Shown in pieces: positions 7,102 to 14,862 of a stretch of DNA of 64,000 nucleotides (the first letter of the stretch is position 1; every line of letters begins with the position of its first letter). The notes under the pieces were generated by a model. The model worked only from the letters and a program-made list of their open reading frames with translations, searched no databases and was not told where the DNA came from. This DNA is from DAOUKH01 sp034421515. GTDB taxonomy: Bacteria > Chloroflexota > Dehalococcoidia > SHYB01. The translations under genes and the position numbers were made by a program. The DNA is taken from contig DAOUKH010000019.1 of assembly GCA_034421515.1 (NCBI GenBank), positions 28,531 through 92,530 on the forward strand, read 5' to 3'.

Positions 7102-8592
7102 CTAGCCGCCGAGCCGCTCCCGCAGCATCTCCATCACCACGCCGGGATTGGCGCGGCCCTTCGTCGCCTTCATCACCTGCCCGACGAGGAACTTGATCGC
7201 GGTGTCTTTGCCGGCCCGGTAGTCGGCGACGGCCTTCTCGTTCGCCGCGATGGCCTCGTCGATGATGGGGAGCATGTCGTCCGTAGCGGAAATCTGGGTC
7301 AGCCCCTTTTCCTTCACGATGGCGCCGGGCGCCTTGCCGGTGGCGAAGCTTTCTTCGAAGACTTCCTTGGCGACGTTCCCGGTGATCGTCTTCGCGTCGA
7401 TCAGGTCGAGCACCTCGGCGAGATGTTCCGGTGAGAGGTTGAGCCCCTCGTCGCCGACCTCCTTGCCCGCCTCATTGAGCAGGCGGCTGACCTCGCCGAG
7501 CGCCCAGTTCGCCGCCGCCTTGGCGCGGCCCTGTTCGTCCGTCGATGGGTTGACCTTGACCACCGCCTCGAAGAAGTCGGCCATGGCCTTGGTGGAGGTG
7601 AGTTGTCCGGCGTCGTAGGCGGAGAGGCCGTACTGGTCTTGGAAGCGGCGGCCGCGGGCGTCGGGGAGCTCCGGCAGCGTTGCTTCGATCTCCTCCACCC
7701 AGGCCGGCGACAGCGCCAGCGGCGGCAGGTCGGGCTCTGGGAAGTACCGGTAGTCGTGGGCCTGCTCCTTGCTGCGCTGGCTGATCGTCACTGCCCTGGC
7801 CTCGTTCCAGCCGCGGGTCTCTTGGACGATTCGCTCGCCGGTGTCCAGGCGCTCCGTCTGCCGTTCGATCTCGAACAGCAGTGCCTGGTAGACCGAGCGG
7901 AAGCTGTTCATGTTCTTCACTTCGACCTTGGTCGGGGGAAGGTCCGTCGTGCCCTTGGGCCGGAGGCTGACGTTAGCGTCGCAGCGGAAGCTGCCCTCCT
8001 CCATGCTCCCCGTGCTGACGCCAAGGTACTGGAGGATGGCGCGGAGCTTGACGAGGTAGCGGCGGGCCTCCTCGGCCGAGCGCAGGTCGGGCTCGCCGAC
8101 GATCTCCATCAGGGGAATGCCGGAGCGGTTCAGGTCGACGAGGCTGTAGCCCTCGCCGCCGGGCTCGGCGCGGTGGAGGAGCTTCGCGGTGTCTTCCTCC
8201 AGATGCACCCGCGTAATGCCGGCGCGGCGGACGCTGCCGTCCTCGGCCTCGATCTCCAGCCAGCCGCCGCTGGCGATCGGCTCGTCGTACTGCGATATCT
8301 GAAAGCCCTTGACGAGGTCGGGATACGGGTAGTTCTTGCGGTCGAACTTGGTGTGCTCGTTGATGGTGCAGTTGAGGGCGAGCCCCGTCATGACGGTGTA
8401 CTCGACGGCGGCGCGGTTGATCACCGGCAGGGCGCCGGGGAGCCCCATGGAGACGGGGTCGACGCGGGTGTTCGGCGGCGCGGTCTGGTAGTCCGTCGGG
8501 CAGCGGCTGAACATCTTGCTCTGCGTCAGCAGCTGCGCGTGCACTTCGAGGCCGATGACGGGTTCGTACTCGATCCTGGCGGTCGTCGTCAT
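7102..8592 (-). CDS. gatB: Aspartyl/glutamyl-tRNA amidotransferase subunit B
   Basis: A 496-residue GatB. The N-terminus EPVIGLEVHAQLLTQSKMFS and the motif NRSGIPLMEIV are diagnostic, and the C-terminal GatB/YqeY domain ends with the usual NPGVVMEMLRERLGG. The enzyme converts misacylated Glu-tRNA(Gln) or Asp-tRNA(Asn) to the cognate amide together with GatA and GatC, neither of which is adjacent. The start at 8592 (MTTTARIEYE) is preferred over the longer frame to 8646, whose extra residues do not resemble GatB. Confidence 0.95.
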   Translation of the reverse strand: MTTTARIEYEPVIGLEVHAQLLTQSKMFSRCPTDYQTAPPNTRVDPVSMGLPGALPVINRAAVEYTVMTGLALNCTINEHTKFDRKNYPYPDLVKGFQISQYDEPIASGGWLEIEAEDGSVRRAGITRVHLEEDTAKLLHRAEPGGEGYSLVDLNRSGIPLMEIVGEPDLRSAEEARRYLVKLRAILQYLGVSTGSMEEGSFRCDANVSLRPKGTTDLPPTKVEVKNMNSFRSVYQALLFEIERQTERLDTGERIVQETRGWNEARAVTISQRSKEQAHDYRYFPEPDLPPLALSPAWVEEIEATLPELPDARGRRFQDQYGLSAYDAGQLTSTKAMADFFEAVVKVNPSTDEQGRAKAAANWALGEVSRLLNEAGKEVGDEGLNLSPEHLAEVLDLIDAKTITGNVAKEVFEESFATGKAPGAIVKEKGLTQISATDDMLPIIDEAIAANEKAVADYRAGKDTAIKFLVGQVMKATKGRANPGVVMEMLRERLGG

Positions 8593-8640
8593 AACGCCAT
8601 CGAGTATACCGCGCCCGCGGGCCTGCGGGCACCGACACTC

Positions 8641-8713
8641 CCTCAACCCCTCCCAACCTCTCCTTCTGGGAGCACCTCAAACCTCTCCCCTCTGGGGGAG
8701 ACTGAGAGAGGGC
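8641..8713. repeat. Dispersed CTCTCCC/GGGAGAG-type intergenic repeat
   Basis: This tract carries two copies of a short palindrome of the form ACCTCTCC...TCTGGGGGAGACTGAGAGAGGG. The same unit recurs near 13841-13935, 21496-21535, 29631-29665, 29861-29892, 37799-37835 and 49719-49753, always between genes. It adjoins a larger inverted-repeat element at 8775. Confidence 0.6.
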
Positions 8714-8774
8714 ACGCGCCGCAGGCGCGTCGGCGGGGCGGGGTGCGGCGGTCCCCTCCGGCCTCTTCTCCCCC

Positions 8775-8973
8775 GGAGACCTTTGCGTAACCCGCGACGC
8801 CGCAGGAGGATCGTCCCTGTAGGGGCGACCCTCGTGGTCGCCCACTCCCTGATCACCACCAACCGCGGTCGAAACCCGCCGTCCCTCCCCTGTAGGGGCG
8901 CTTCGCGAAGCGCCCGTTCCCTATTCCCCGAATGGCTTCGTGGGCCCTGGTCAAGGTTACGCAAAAGGCCTCC
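8775..8973. mobile_element. MITE-like element with terminal inverted repeats
   Basis: The left end GGAGACCTTTGCGTAACC (8775-8792) is mirrored by the right end at 8955-8973, whose reverse complement reads GGAGGCCTTTTGCGTAACC. Inside are two perfect hairpins, GGGCGACC...GGTCGCCC and the palindrome around GCGCTTCGCGAAGCGC. Elements with the same ends and hairpins occur at 21326-21505 and 28116-28234, with solo ends elsewhere. At 199 bp it has no coding capacity, so it would be a non-autonomous element or a folded-RNA repeat. Confidence 0.6.
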
Positions 8974-9045
8974 CAGAGGGAGAGAGGCTTGGGATGGCGC
9001 TTCCACGGGCGGCGCCCCATGCCGTACCCTTACGGGCGAGCGCCT

Positions 9046-10302
9046 ATGCCAACTGCCGCCGTCACCCACCTGGGCTGCAAGCTCAACCAGTCAGAGGCCG
9101 AAGCCCTGTCGTTGGCCTTCGCCCGCGCGGGCTACGACATCGTCCCGCCCGCCGACGGCCCCGACGTCTTCGTCCTCAACAGCTGCACCGTGACCCACGT
9201 CGCCGACCGCAAGTCCCGCCAGATGCTGCGGCGGGCGAAACGACGGAACCCTGCGTCGCAGGTCATCGCCACCGGCTGCTACGCGCACCGCGCGCCCCAG
9301 GACCTTGAAACGATGGCCGAGGTCGACCTCGTCGTCGACAACCGCGACAAGATGCGCCTCCTCGACATCCTCGGCCTTCCGGCCGCTGACGTCGCTGCCC
9401 CATCCAATGGGCGCCGGGCGCGCTCGATGGTCAAGATCCAAGAGGGCTGCAACCAGGTCTGCGCCTACTGCATCGTGCCGAAAACGCGGGGCCGTGAGCG
9501 GAGCCTGCCCATCGACCGGATTCTCGACACGATGCGGGCCCGCACCGCCGCCGGCTACCGCGAGATCGTCCTTACCGGCACCCAGCTTGGCTCCTATGGG
9601 TTCGAGTTCGGCTCCGCGCCGGACGGCCGCACCTGGTACGAAGAGCTCGTGCGCCGCGCCCTCGACGAGACCGGCGTGACTCGGCTGCGCTTCTCCTCGC
9701 TCCAGCCGCAGGAGATCACCGACGGGATGATCGATCTCTACCGCGAGGAGCGGCTCTGCCCCCACGTCCACATCCCGCTGCAGAGCGGGAGCGATCCCGT
9801 GCTGCGCCGCATGCGCCGCCGGTATAGCGCGGCGGACTTCCGCCGCTGCGTCGACCGGCTGCGGTCGGCGGCGCCCGGCATCGCCATCACGACCGACATC
9901 ATCGTCGGCTTCCCTGGGGAAACGGAGGCGGACTTCGGCGCCACCGTCGCGCTCGCCGAGGACGTGGCCTTCGCGCAGGTCCACGTCTTCCCCTACTCCC
10001 ACCGGCCGGGAACGTCGGCGGCCCACTTCGCCGACCACCTCGACCCCAAGACCAAGGCCGCGCGTGAGGCGCGTCTGCTCGACCTCGCCGACCGATCGGC
10101 CCGGGCCTACCGCCGGACTTTCGAGGGCCACGACGCGGTCGTGCTCTGGGAGGAGGAGAAGGACGGGCGCTGGAGCGGGCTCACCGAGCACTACGTCCGC
10201 GCCTTCACCACAGCCGGCCGCGACCTGCGCAACGAGATCGCACGGGTGCGGGTCGTGGACGTGGCCGACGACGGTCTGCGCGTCGACCTGCTGCCGGAGT
10301 AG
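9046..10302 (+). CDS. mtaB: tRNA t6A37 methylthiotransferase MtaB
   Basis: A 418-residue radical-SAM methylthiotransferase. The N-terminal UPF0004 domain has the three cysteines for an auxiliary Fe-S cluster (GCKLNQSEAE, NSCTVTHVAD, GCYAHRAP). The radical-SAM cluster motif CNQVCAYC follows near residue 146, and a TRAM domain lies at the end. It adds a methylthio group to t6A37 of certain tRNAs; the opening THLGCKLNQ distinguishes MtaB from MiaB. The ATG at 9046 begins the conserved region; earlier in-frame ATGs at 9019 and 8932 would translate intergenic repeat sequence. It converges with cysS with a gap of two bases. Confidence 0.9.
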   Translation: MPTAAVTHLGCKLNQSEAEALSLAFARAGYDIVPPADGPDVFVLNSCTVTHVADRKSRQMLRRAKRRNPASQVIATGCYAHRAPQDLETMAEVDLVVDNRDKMRLLDILGLPAADVAAPSNGRRARSMVKIQEGCNQVCAYCIVPKTRGRERSLPIDRILDTMRARTAAGYREIVLTGTQLGSYGFEFGSAPDGRTWYEELVRRALDETGVTRLRFSSLQPQEITDGMIDLYREERLCPHVHIPLQSGSDPVLRRMRRRYSAADFRRCVDRLRSAAPGIAITTDIIVGFPGETEADFGATVALAEDVAFAQVHVFPYSHRPGTSAAHFADHLDPKTKAAREARLLDLADRSARAYRRTFEGHDAVVLWEEEKDGRWSGLTEHYVRAFTTAGRDLRNEIARVRVVDVADDGLRVDLLPE

Positions 10303-10304
10303 CC

Positions 10305-11834
10305 CTAGGACTTCGGCCGGCGCCGGGTGCCGTCGGGACCGTCTTCTAGGAGGACGCCGAGCCCGTCGAGCCGGTCGCGGATGATGTCGGCGACGCCGAA
10401 CTCCTTGGCCTCCCGCGCCGCGTTCCGTGCTTCGACGAGCACGTCGAGCAGCAGGTCGGCGTCGCCGATCTTCTCCTCGGCGGTCCAGCGGGTGCCGTCG
10501 GGGCCGTCTTCCAGACTCACCCCAAGGGCGGTGAGCCGGTCGCGCACCATGTCGGCGAGGTCGAAGCGCTTGGCCCCTCGGAAGGCGGCGCGCGTCTCGA
10601 TGAGGAGGTCGAGGGCGGGCCCGGTTTCGGCGTCGAGCTTGGGCGTTTCGAGGGTGAGGCCGAGGATGCCCGTCAGCTCAAGGAGCGCGGCCTGCGCGCC
10701 GGCGACGTCGCGGCCTTCCTCGGCGGCCCGGTTGATGTCGCGGGCGAGGTCGAAGAGGGAGGCGACGGCCTGCGGGGTGTTGAAGTCATCGTCCATGGCG
10801 GTGATGAACCGCTCGCGGTGCTCCGCCGCATCGAGCGCGCCGCTCCCGCCCGCCTTCGACGTCGCCGCGGCGGCGTGGCGGAGGCGCTGCGCGCCGCGTC
10901 CGGCGGCGGACACGTTCTCCTCGCTGAACTTGAGCGGACTGCGGTAGTACGAGCTCAGGACGAAGACGCGGATGGCGTCGGGGTTGTGGCGATCGAGCGC
11001 CTCGCGCACCGTGATCAGGTTGCCCAGCGACTTGCTCATCTTCTCTTCCCCAAGCTGGAGGAGTCCGTTGTGCATCCAGAACCGAACGAAGGGCGTCTTA
11101 CCGGTGAACGACTCGCTCTGGGCGATCTCGTTCTCGTGGTGGGGAAAGATGAGGTCGGCGCCGCCGCCGTGGATGTCGATGGTCTCGCCGAGGTGGCGCA
11201 GGGACATGGCGCTGCACTCGATGTGCCAGCCGGGCCGTCCGGGGCCCCAAGGGCTGGGCCAAGCGGGCTCGCCCTCCTTGGCGCCCTTCCAGAGCGCGAA
11301 GTCGAGCGGGTCTTCCTTGCCCGCGCCGGGCTCGACGCGCGCCCCGGCGAGCATGCCCTCCAGGGTCCGGTGACTGAGCGCGCCATAGTCGTCGTCTTGG
11401 CGCACCCGGAAGTAGACGTCGCCGCCCGCGGCATAGGCGTAGCCCGACGCGATGAGCCCTTCGATCAGCTCGATGATCTTGGGAAGCTCCTCGGTGGCGC
11501 GGGGGTAGACGTGGGCGGGCAGGATGTTGAGCTCCGCCATCTCCGCGTGGAAGTCGTCGATGTGGCGGCCGGCGAGCTCGGCGGAGTCGATGCCGAGCCG
11601 GGCGGCCCGCTCGATGATCTTGTCGTCGATGTCGGTGAAGTTCTGGACGTGCTTGACGGCCAACCCGCGCCATTCGAGGTAGCGCCGCACCACGTCGAAG
11701 ATGATGTAACTCATGGCGTGGCCGACGTGCGCCGGGGAGTAGGGCGTGATGCCGCAGACGTACATGCGGACGGTCTCGCCGTCGAACGGCGCAAAATCGC
11801 TCTTGGCGCGCGTGAGGGTGTTGAAGACTTGCAT
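10305..11834 (-). CDS. cysS: Cysteinyl-tRNA synthetase with duplicated C-terminal module
   Basis: A 509-residue class I synthetase that charges tRNA(Cys). Motifs include YVCGITPYSPAHVGHA (the HIGH region), HIECSAM in the zinc site and EEKMSKS. The DALR anticodon domain is followed by two consecutive copies of a module of about 45 residues. The first runs from about 410 to 456, the second from about 457 to 509, and both end in LEDGPDGTR. Ordinary CysS has a single copy, so this is a recent-looking internal duplication, also visible in the DNA near 10328 and 10492. The ATG at 11834 shares one base with the ispF stop. It is the last gene of the ispD-ispF-cysS operon. Confidence 0.93.
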   Translation of the reverse strand: MQVFNTLTRAKSDFAPFDGETVRMYVCGITPYSPAHVGHAMSYIIFDVVRRYLEWRGLAVKHVQNFTDIDDKIIERAARLGIDSAELAGRHIDDFHAEMAELNILPAHVYPRATEELPKIIELIEGLIASGYAYAAGGDVYFRVRQDDDYGALSHRTLEGMLAGARVEPGAGKEDPLDFALWKGAKEGEPAWPSPWGPGRPGWHIECSAMSLRHLGETIDIHGGGADLIFPHHENEIAQSESFTGKTPFVRFWMHNGLLQLGEEKMSKSLGNLITVREALDRHNPDAIRVFVLSSYYRSPLKFSEENVSAAGRGAQRLRHAAAATSKAGGSGALDAAEHRERFITAMDDDFNTPQAVASLFDLARDINRAAEEGRDVAGAQAALLELTGILGLTLETPKLDAETGPALDLLIETRAAFRGAKRFDLADMVRDRLTALGVSLEDGPDGTRWTAEEKIGDADLLLDVLVEARNAAREAKEFGVADIIRDRLDGLGVLLEDGPDGTRRRPKS

Positions 11835-12313
11835 CAGGAGTCGGACTCGATCAGCGCGACGGCCTGGGCCGAGACGCCGTCCCCCGTCCCCTCGAAGCCC
11901 AGGCCGTTGGATGACTTGGCCTTGACGTTGATCCGGGACGCATCGACGCCGAGCGCCGCGGCGGTCCGTTCTTGCATCTCGGGGAGGTAGGCCGCCAGTT
12001 TGGGCCTCTGAAGGATGATTGTAGCATCGACATTTCCCACCCGCCAACGATGCTCCCGGAGGAGGACCACGGTCTGCTCCAAGAACGTGAGGCTGGGCGC
12101 GTCCTTGTACCGCGGGTCGGATGGAGGGAAGTGTTGGCCGATGTCGCCCAGGCCGGCGGCGCCGAGGAGCGCGTCGACGATGGCGTGCGAGAGCGGGTCG
12201 GCGTCGCTGTGGCCGTCGGGACCGAGGTCGGAGGGAACGACCACGCCCGCGAGCGTCAGCGGGCGTCCCGCGACGAGCGGGTGGGCGTCCCAGCCGAGGC
12301 CGACGCGGATCAT
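11834..12313 (-). CDS. ispF: 2-C-methyl-D-erythritol 2,4-cyclodiphosphate synthase
   Basis: A 159-residue IspF that cyclises CDP-methylerythritol 2-phosphate in the MEP isoprenoid pathway. The metal-binding DxH (GWDAHPL), HSDADPLSHAIVDALLGAAGLGDIGQHFP and the closing GLGFEGTGDGVSAQAVALI are all present. The start overlaps the ispD stop by four bases and the stop overlaps the cysS start by one, a tightly coupled operon. Length is normal for the family. Confidence 0.95.
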   Translation of the reverse strand: MIRVGLGWDAHPLVAGRPLTLAGVVVPSDLGPDGHSDADPLSHAIVDALLGAAGLGDIGQHFPPSDPRYKDAPSLTFLEQTVVLLREHRWRVGNVDATIILQRPKLAAYLPEMQERTAAALGVDASRINVKAKSSNGLGFEGTGDGVSAQAVALIESDS

Positions 12314-13035
12314 GCCGGGGCCTCCGTGGCGCGCCGGAGCAGTGTCGCCGCTACGTCGAGGTCTTCGGGTGTGGTCACCTTGATGTTGTCGTAGGAGCCG
12401 CGGAAGACCTTGACCGCGTGTCCCAGCCGCTCGACGAGCGCGGCGTCGTCGGTGACGTTCTCGTCGCCCGCGGCGTAAGCGGCGCGAAGCAGGTCGAGAC
12501 GGAAGACCTGCGGGGTCTGGACCGCCCACAGCGCGGCGCGCTCTGGCGTCTCGACGACCACGCCGTTGGCGTCGACGACCTTGATCGTGTCCTTGACCGG
12601 CATGGCGGCGACGGCGGCGCCGCACTCGGCAGCGGCGTCGATACCGCGGTCGATGACGTCGCCGGTGACACAGGGGCGGGCGCCGTCGTGGACCAGGACC
12701 CAGCGGCAGCCGGGGGGCAGGGCGTCGAGACCGGCTGCCACGGAGTCCTGTCGGCGGTCCCCGCCTGCCACGACGGCGGCGACTTTGCTCCAACCCATCT
12801 CGCGGGCGAGGTCGCGGCCCGGCTCGACAGAGTCGGCGTGCAGGACGACGACGGCGGCCCCCACGCGGGGGTGGGCTTCGAACGCGGCGACGCTGTGCGC
12901 CAGAACGGCGCGCCCTTCGAGCGGCGCGAAGATCTTGTCGACGCCGCCCATGCGGCTGCTCGACCCGGCGGCGGCGATGACCGCGCCGGTGTTCGCCGCC
13001 GTCGGCGATGGATATTTCTCGTTTCGCGCCGTCAT
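12310..13035 (-). CDS. ispD: 2-C-methyl-D-erythritol 4-phosphate cytidylyltransferase
   Basis: A 241-residue IspD, the CTP-dependent cytidylyltransferase of the MEP pathway. It has the nucleotide-binding loop AAAGSSSRMGG, the VHDGARPCV strand and KDTIKVV region, and LWAVQTPQVFRLD. The ATG at 13035 (MTARNEK) is chosen because residues upstream in the same frame translate the VTT gene out of frame. It follows the VTT gene by five bases and overlaps ispF. Confidence 0.95.
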   Translation of the reverse strand: MTARNEKYPSPTAANTGAVIAAAGSSSRMGGVDKIFAPLEGRAVLAHSVAAFEAHPRVGAAVVVLHADSVEPGRDLAREMGWSKVAAVVAGGDRRQDSVAAGLDALPPGCRWVLVHDGARPCVTGDVIDRGIDAAAECGAAVAAMPVKDTIKVVDANGVVVETPERAALWAVQTPQVFRLDLLRAAYAAGDENVTDDAALVERLGHAVKVFRGSYDNIKVTTPEDLDVAATLLRRATEAPA

Positions 13036-13040
13036 GCTTG

Positions 13041-13682
13041 CTAGATGAAGACGTCCTTGATCCAGGTGACGCTCTGCGCGCCGGCGTAGGCGATGCCGAC
13101 GTTCTTGATTGTCTTGCCCGTCCAGGCGATGAGCAAGAAGCGGCGGAGCGGATAGCGGAGCGCGCCCGCCGCGATCCCCAGCACGTCGAAGACGGGGTTG
13201 GGGATGACGCTCACGATGAAGATCACCCAGCCCCCGCGCTTCCGCACCCAACGCTCGAACCGATTATAGAGCCGGCTCTTGTCGATGACCCCCTTGCCGC
13301 TGTAGCCGAGGGCATAACCGGTGATCTCGCCCATAGCCTCGCCGACCCCGGCGAGCAGGCCGACGAAGATCGGGTTCAACAGGTCGCCTCCGACGAAGAC
13401 GGCGAGCGTGCTGGGCAACGGGATGACGAGCCCCCCCGCGCCGACGAGCGACAGGGTGAAGATTGCCGGGTAACCCAGCCGCTGCACTAGACCTTCAGCG
13501 TCGGAAAGGTCGTTGCGGAAGACGAGCGCGACGGCAACCACGACGATGACGAGCCCGAGGATGATCCAGCGGAAGTGGCTGGGGTCAAAGGGGAGGGGCA
13601 GCGCCTCTTCGGGGACGGCGAAGTCCTGCGCCGCCGCTTCCACTTCGTCGGCGGGGTCGCCCGCTATCGGCTCAGGGCCCAT
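13041..13682 (-). CDS. VTT (DedA/SNARE-associated) domain membrane protein
   Basis: A 213-residue integral membrane protein with a charged N-terminal tail of about 37 residues, one transmembrane helix (WIILGLVIVVVAVALVF), and then a VTT domain. That domain has re-entrant helices GGLVIPLPSTLAVFVGG and VIFIVSVIPNPVFDVLGIAAGAL, the second carrying the conserved proline-rich turn. VTT proteins of the DedA group are linked to lipid scrambling or recycling of polyprenyl carriers. It heads the operon that continues into ispD, ispF and cysS. Confidence 0.8.
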   Translation of the reverse strand: MGPEPIAGDPADEVEAAAQDFAVPEEALPLPFDPSHFRWIILGLVIVVVAVALVFRNDLSDAEGLVQRLGYPAIFTLSLVGAGGLVIPLPSTLAVFVGGDLLNPIFVGLLAGVGEAMGEITGYALGYSGKGVIDKSRLYNRFERWVRKRGGWVIFIVSVIPNPVFDVLGIAAGALRYPLRRFLLIAWTGKTIKNVGIAYAGAQSVTWIKDVFI

Positions 13683-13745
13683 GAATCCAGATTAAGCCGC
13701 CGCGCTACGAGCGCGCAACCGGGACCCCCTGCCCCCTCTCTCGCT

Positions 13746-13937
13746 GGACACCTTGGCACAACCGGCAATGCCGGCAGCGGATCATCCGTGTAGGGGCAAC
13801 CCTCGTGGTTGCCCAGGGGTGCGGGCGGGGTCTTCTCCCCTCCTGCCTCTCTCCCTCTGGGAGAAACTGAGAGAGGGCTGGGGTGGGGCGCGGTGGGGCG
13901 CGGGGGTCTTCCCCCTCTCCCGCTGGGAGAGGGTTGG
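13746..13937. repeat. Partial MITE-like end plus dispersed palindromes
   Basis: A degenerate left end, GGACACCTTGGCACAACC (13746-13763), precedes a hairpin (GGGGCAACC...GGTTGCCC) and a segment nearly identical to one inside the element at 21326. No matching right end is seen. Two copies of the CTCTCCC/GGGAGAG repeat follow. The 298-base space between the VTT gene and the hydrolase holds nothing else I can support. Confidence 0.5.
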
Positions 13938-13980
13938 GGTGAGGGCGGGGCGCACCAAACCTCCCAAAGTCGGCTCGGCT

Positions 13981-14814
13981 CTAGCCCACGGACTCCACAA
14001 AGCCCCCAAGCAGCCGGTTGAACTCGTCGGGGTGCTCATATTGGGGCCAATGGCCGCAGGCGTCGAAGACGTGCAGCGTGGCGCCGGGTATGGCGCGAGC
14101 CGCCTGCTCTGCCTGCCGGACGGGAAAGAGCGGGTCCTGCGCGCCCCAGACGATCAAGGTAGGCACTGACAGCGACAACAGGCTCGCGTCCCGGCGCGTA
14201 GCCGGACGCTGCCCAAACAGACCGACGCCGGTGCGGAGGAAGCGGAGCAGCGCCTGCGCCGACCCCTCTCGTTTCAGGTATGCGAGGCGGAGGGGCAGCT
14301 CGTCTTCGTCCACCAGGGCGGGGTCGTGGACTAGCCAGCGGACGAGGTTGCGGACACCCTTCAGGGTGGGCCGCCGGGCATATTCCCCGAGGAGCGGAAG
14401 GGAACCCAACCGGAGCACAAGCGAGATCTCCCGGCCCAGGCCTGCGCTGTCGGCGAGCGTGAGGGAGGCCACGCGCTCGGGCCGCGCCAGCGCGAGCTCG
14501 AGGGCCACGGCGCCGCCCATCGAGTTGCCGACGAGGTGGGCGCGGTCGACGCCTACCTCGTCGAGGAACGAGGCGACGAAGGCCGCGCCCTCGGGAAGGC
14601 CGAACCGGACCTTGGGCATGTCGGAGAGGCCGTGGCCGGGAAGGTCGAGAGCAATGACCCGAAAGTGGTGGCTCAGCGCCTCGACGTTCTTCCGCCAGGT
14701 GATAACGGAGTTCGCCAGCCCATGCACAAACACGATGGCCGGCCCGGCGCCTTCCTCCCAGTACCGCACGCGGTGCCCTTCGACGGTCGCGTACCGGTCG
14801 GGTGGGAAGTCCAT
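13981..14814 (-). CDS. Alpha/beta-fold hydrolase
   Basis: A 277-residue alpha/beta hydrolase of the esterase and C-C hydrolase type. The oxyanion strand reads FVHGLAN, the nucleophile is Ser98 in GNSMGG, the acid is the Asp of WGAQDPLFP, and the catalytic His lies in CGHWPQYEHPDEF. There is a lid region between the nucleophile and the acid. The substrate cannot be predicted from sequence; meta-cleavage product hydrolases have the same C-terminal HWPQYE-like pattern. It is transcribed in the same direction as clpC but 48 bases apart, with no sign of functional linkage. Confidence 0.85.
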   Translation of the reverse strand: MDFPPDRYATVEGHRVRYWEEGAGPAIVFVHGLANSVITWRKNVEALSHHFRVIALDLPGHGLSDMPKVRFGLPEGAAFVASFLDEVGVDRAHLVGNSMGGAVALELALARPERVASLTLADSAGLGREISLVLRLGSLPLLGEYARRPTLKGVRNLVRWLVHDPALVDEDELPLRLAYLKREGSAQALLRFLRTGVGLFGQRPATRRDASLLSLSVPTLIVWGAQDPLFPVRQAEQAARAIPGATLHVFDACGHWPQYEHPDEFNRLLGGFVESVG

Positions 14815-14862
14815 GTGCTGCCGCCAAGCCCGCCGACTCGTGGGGCCCCGGCGGGTCTGCGC

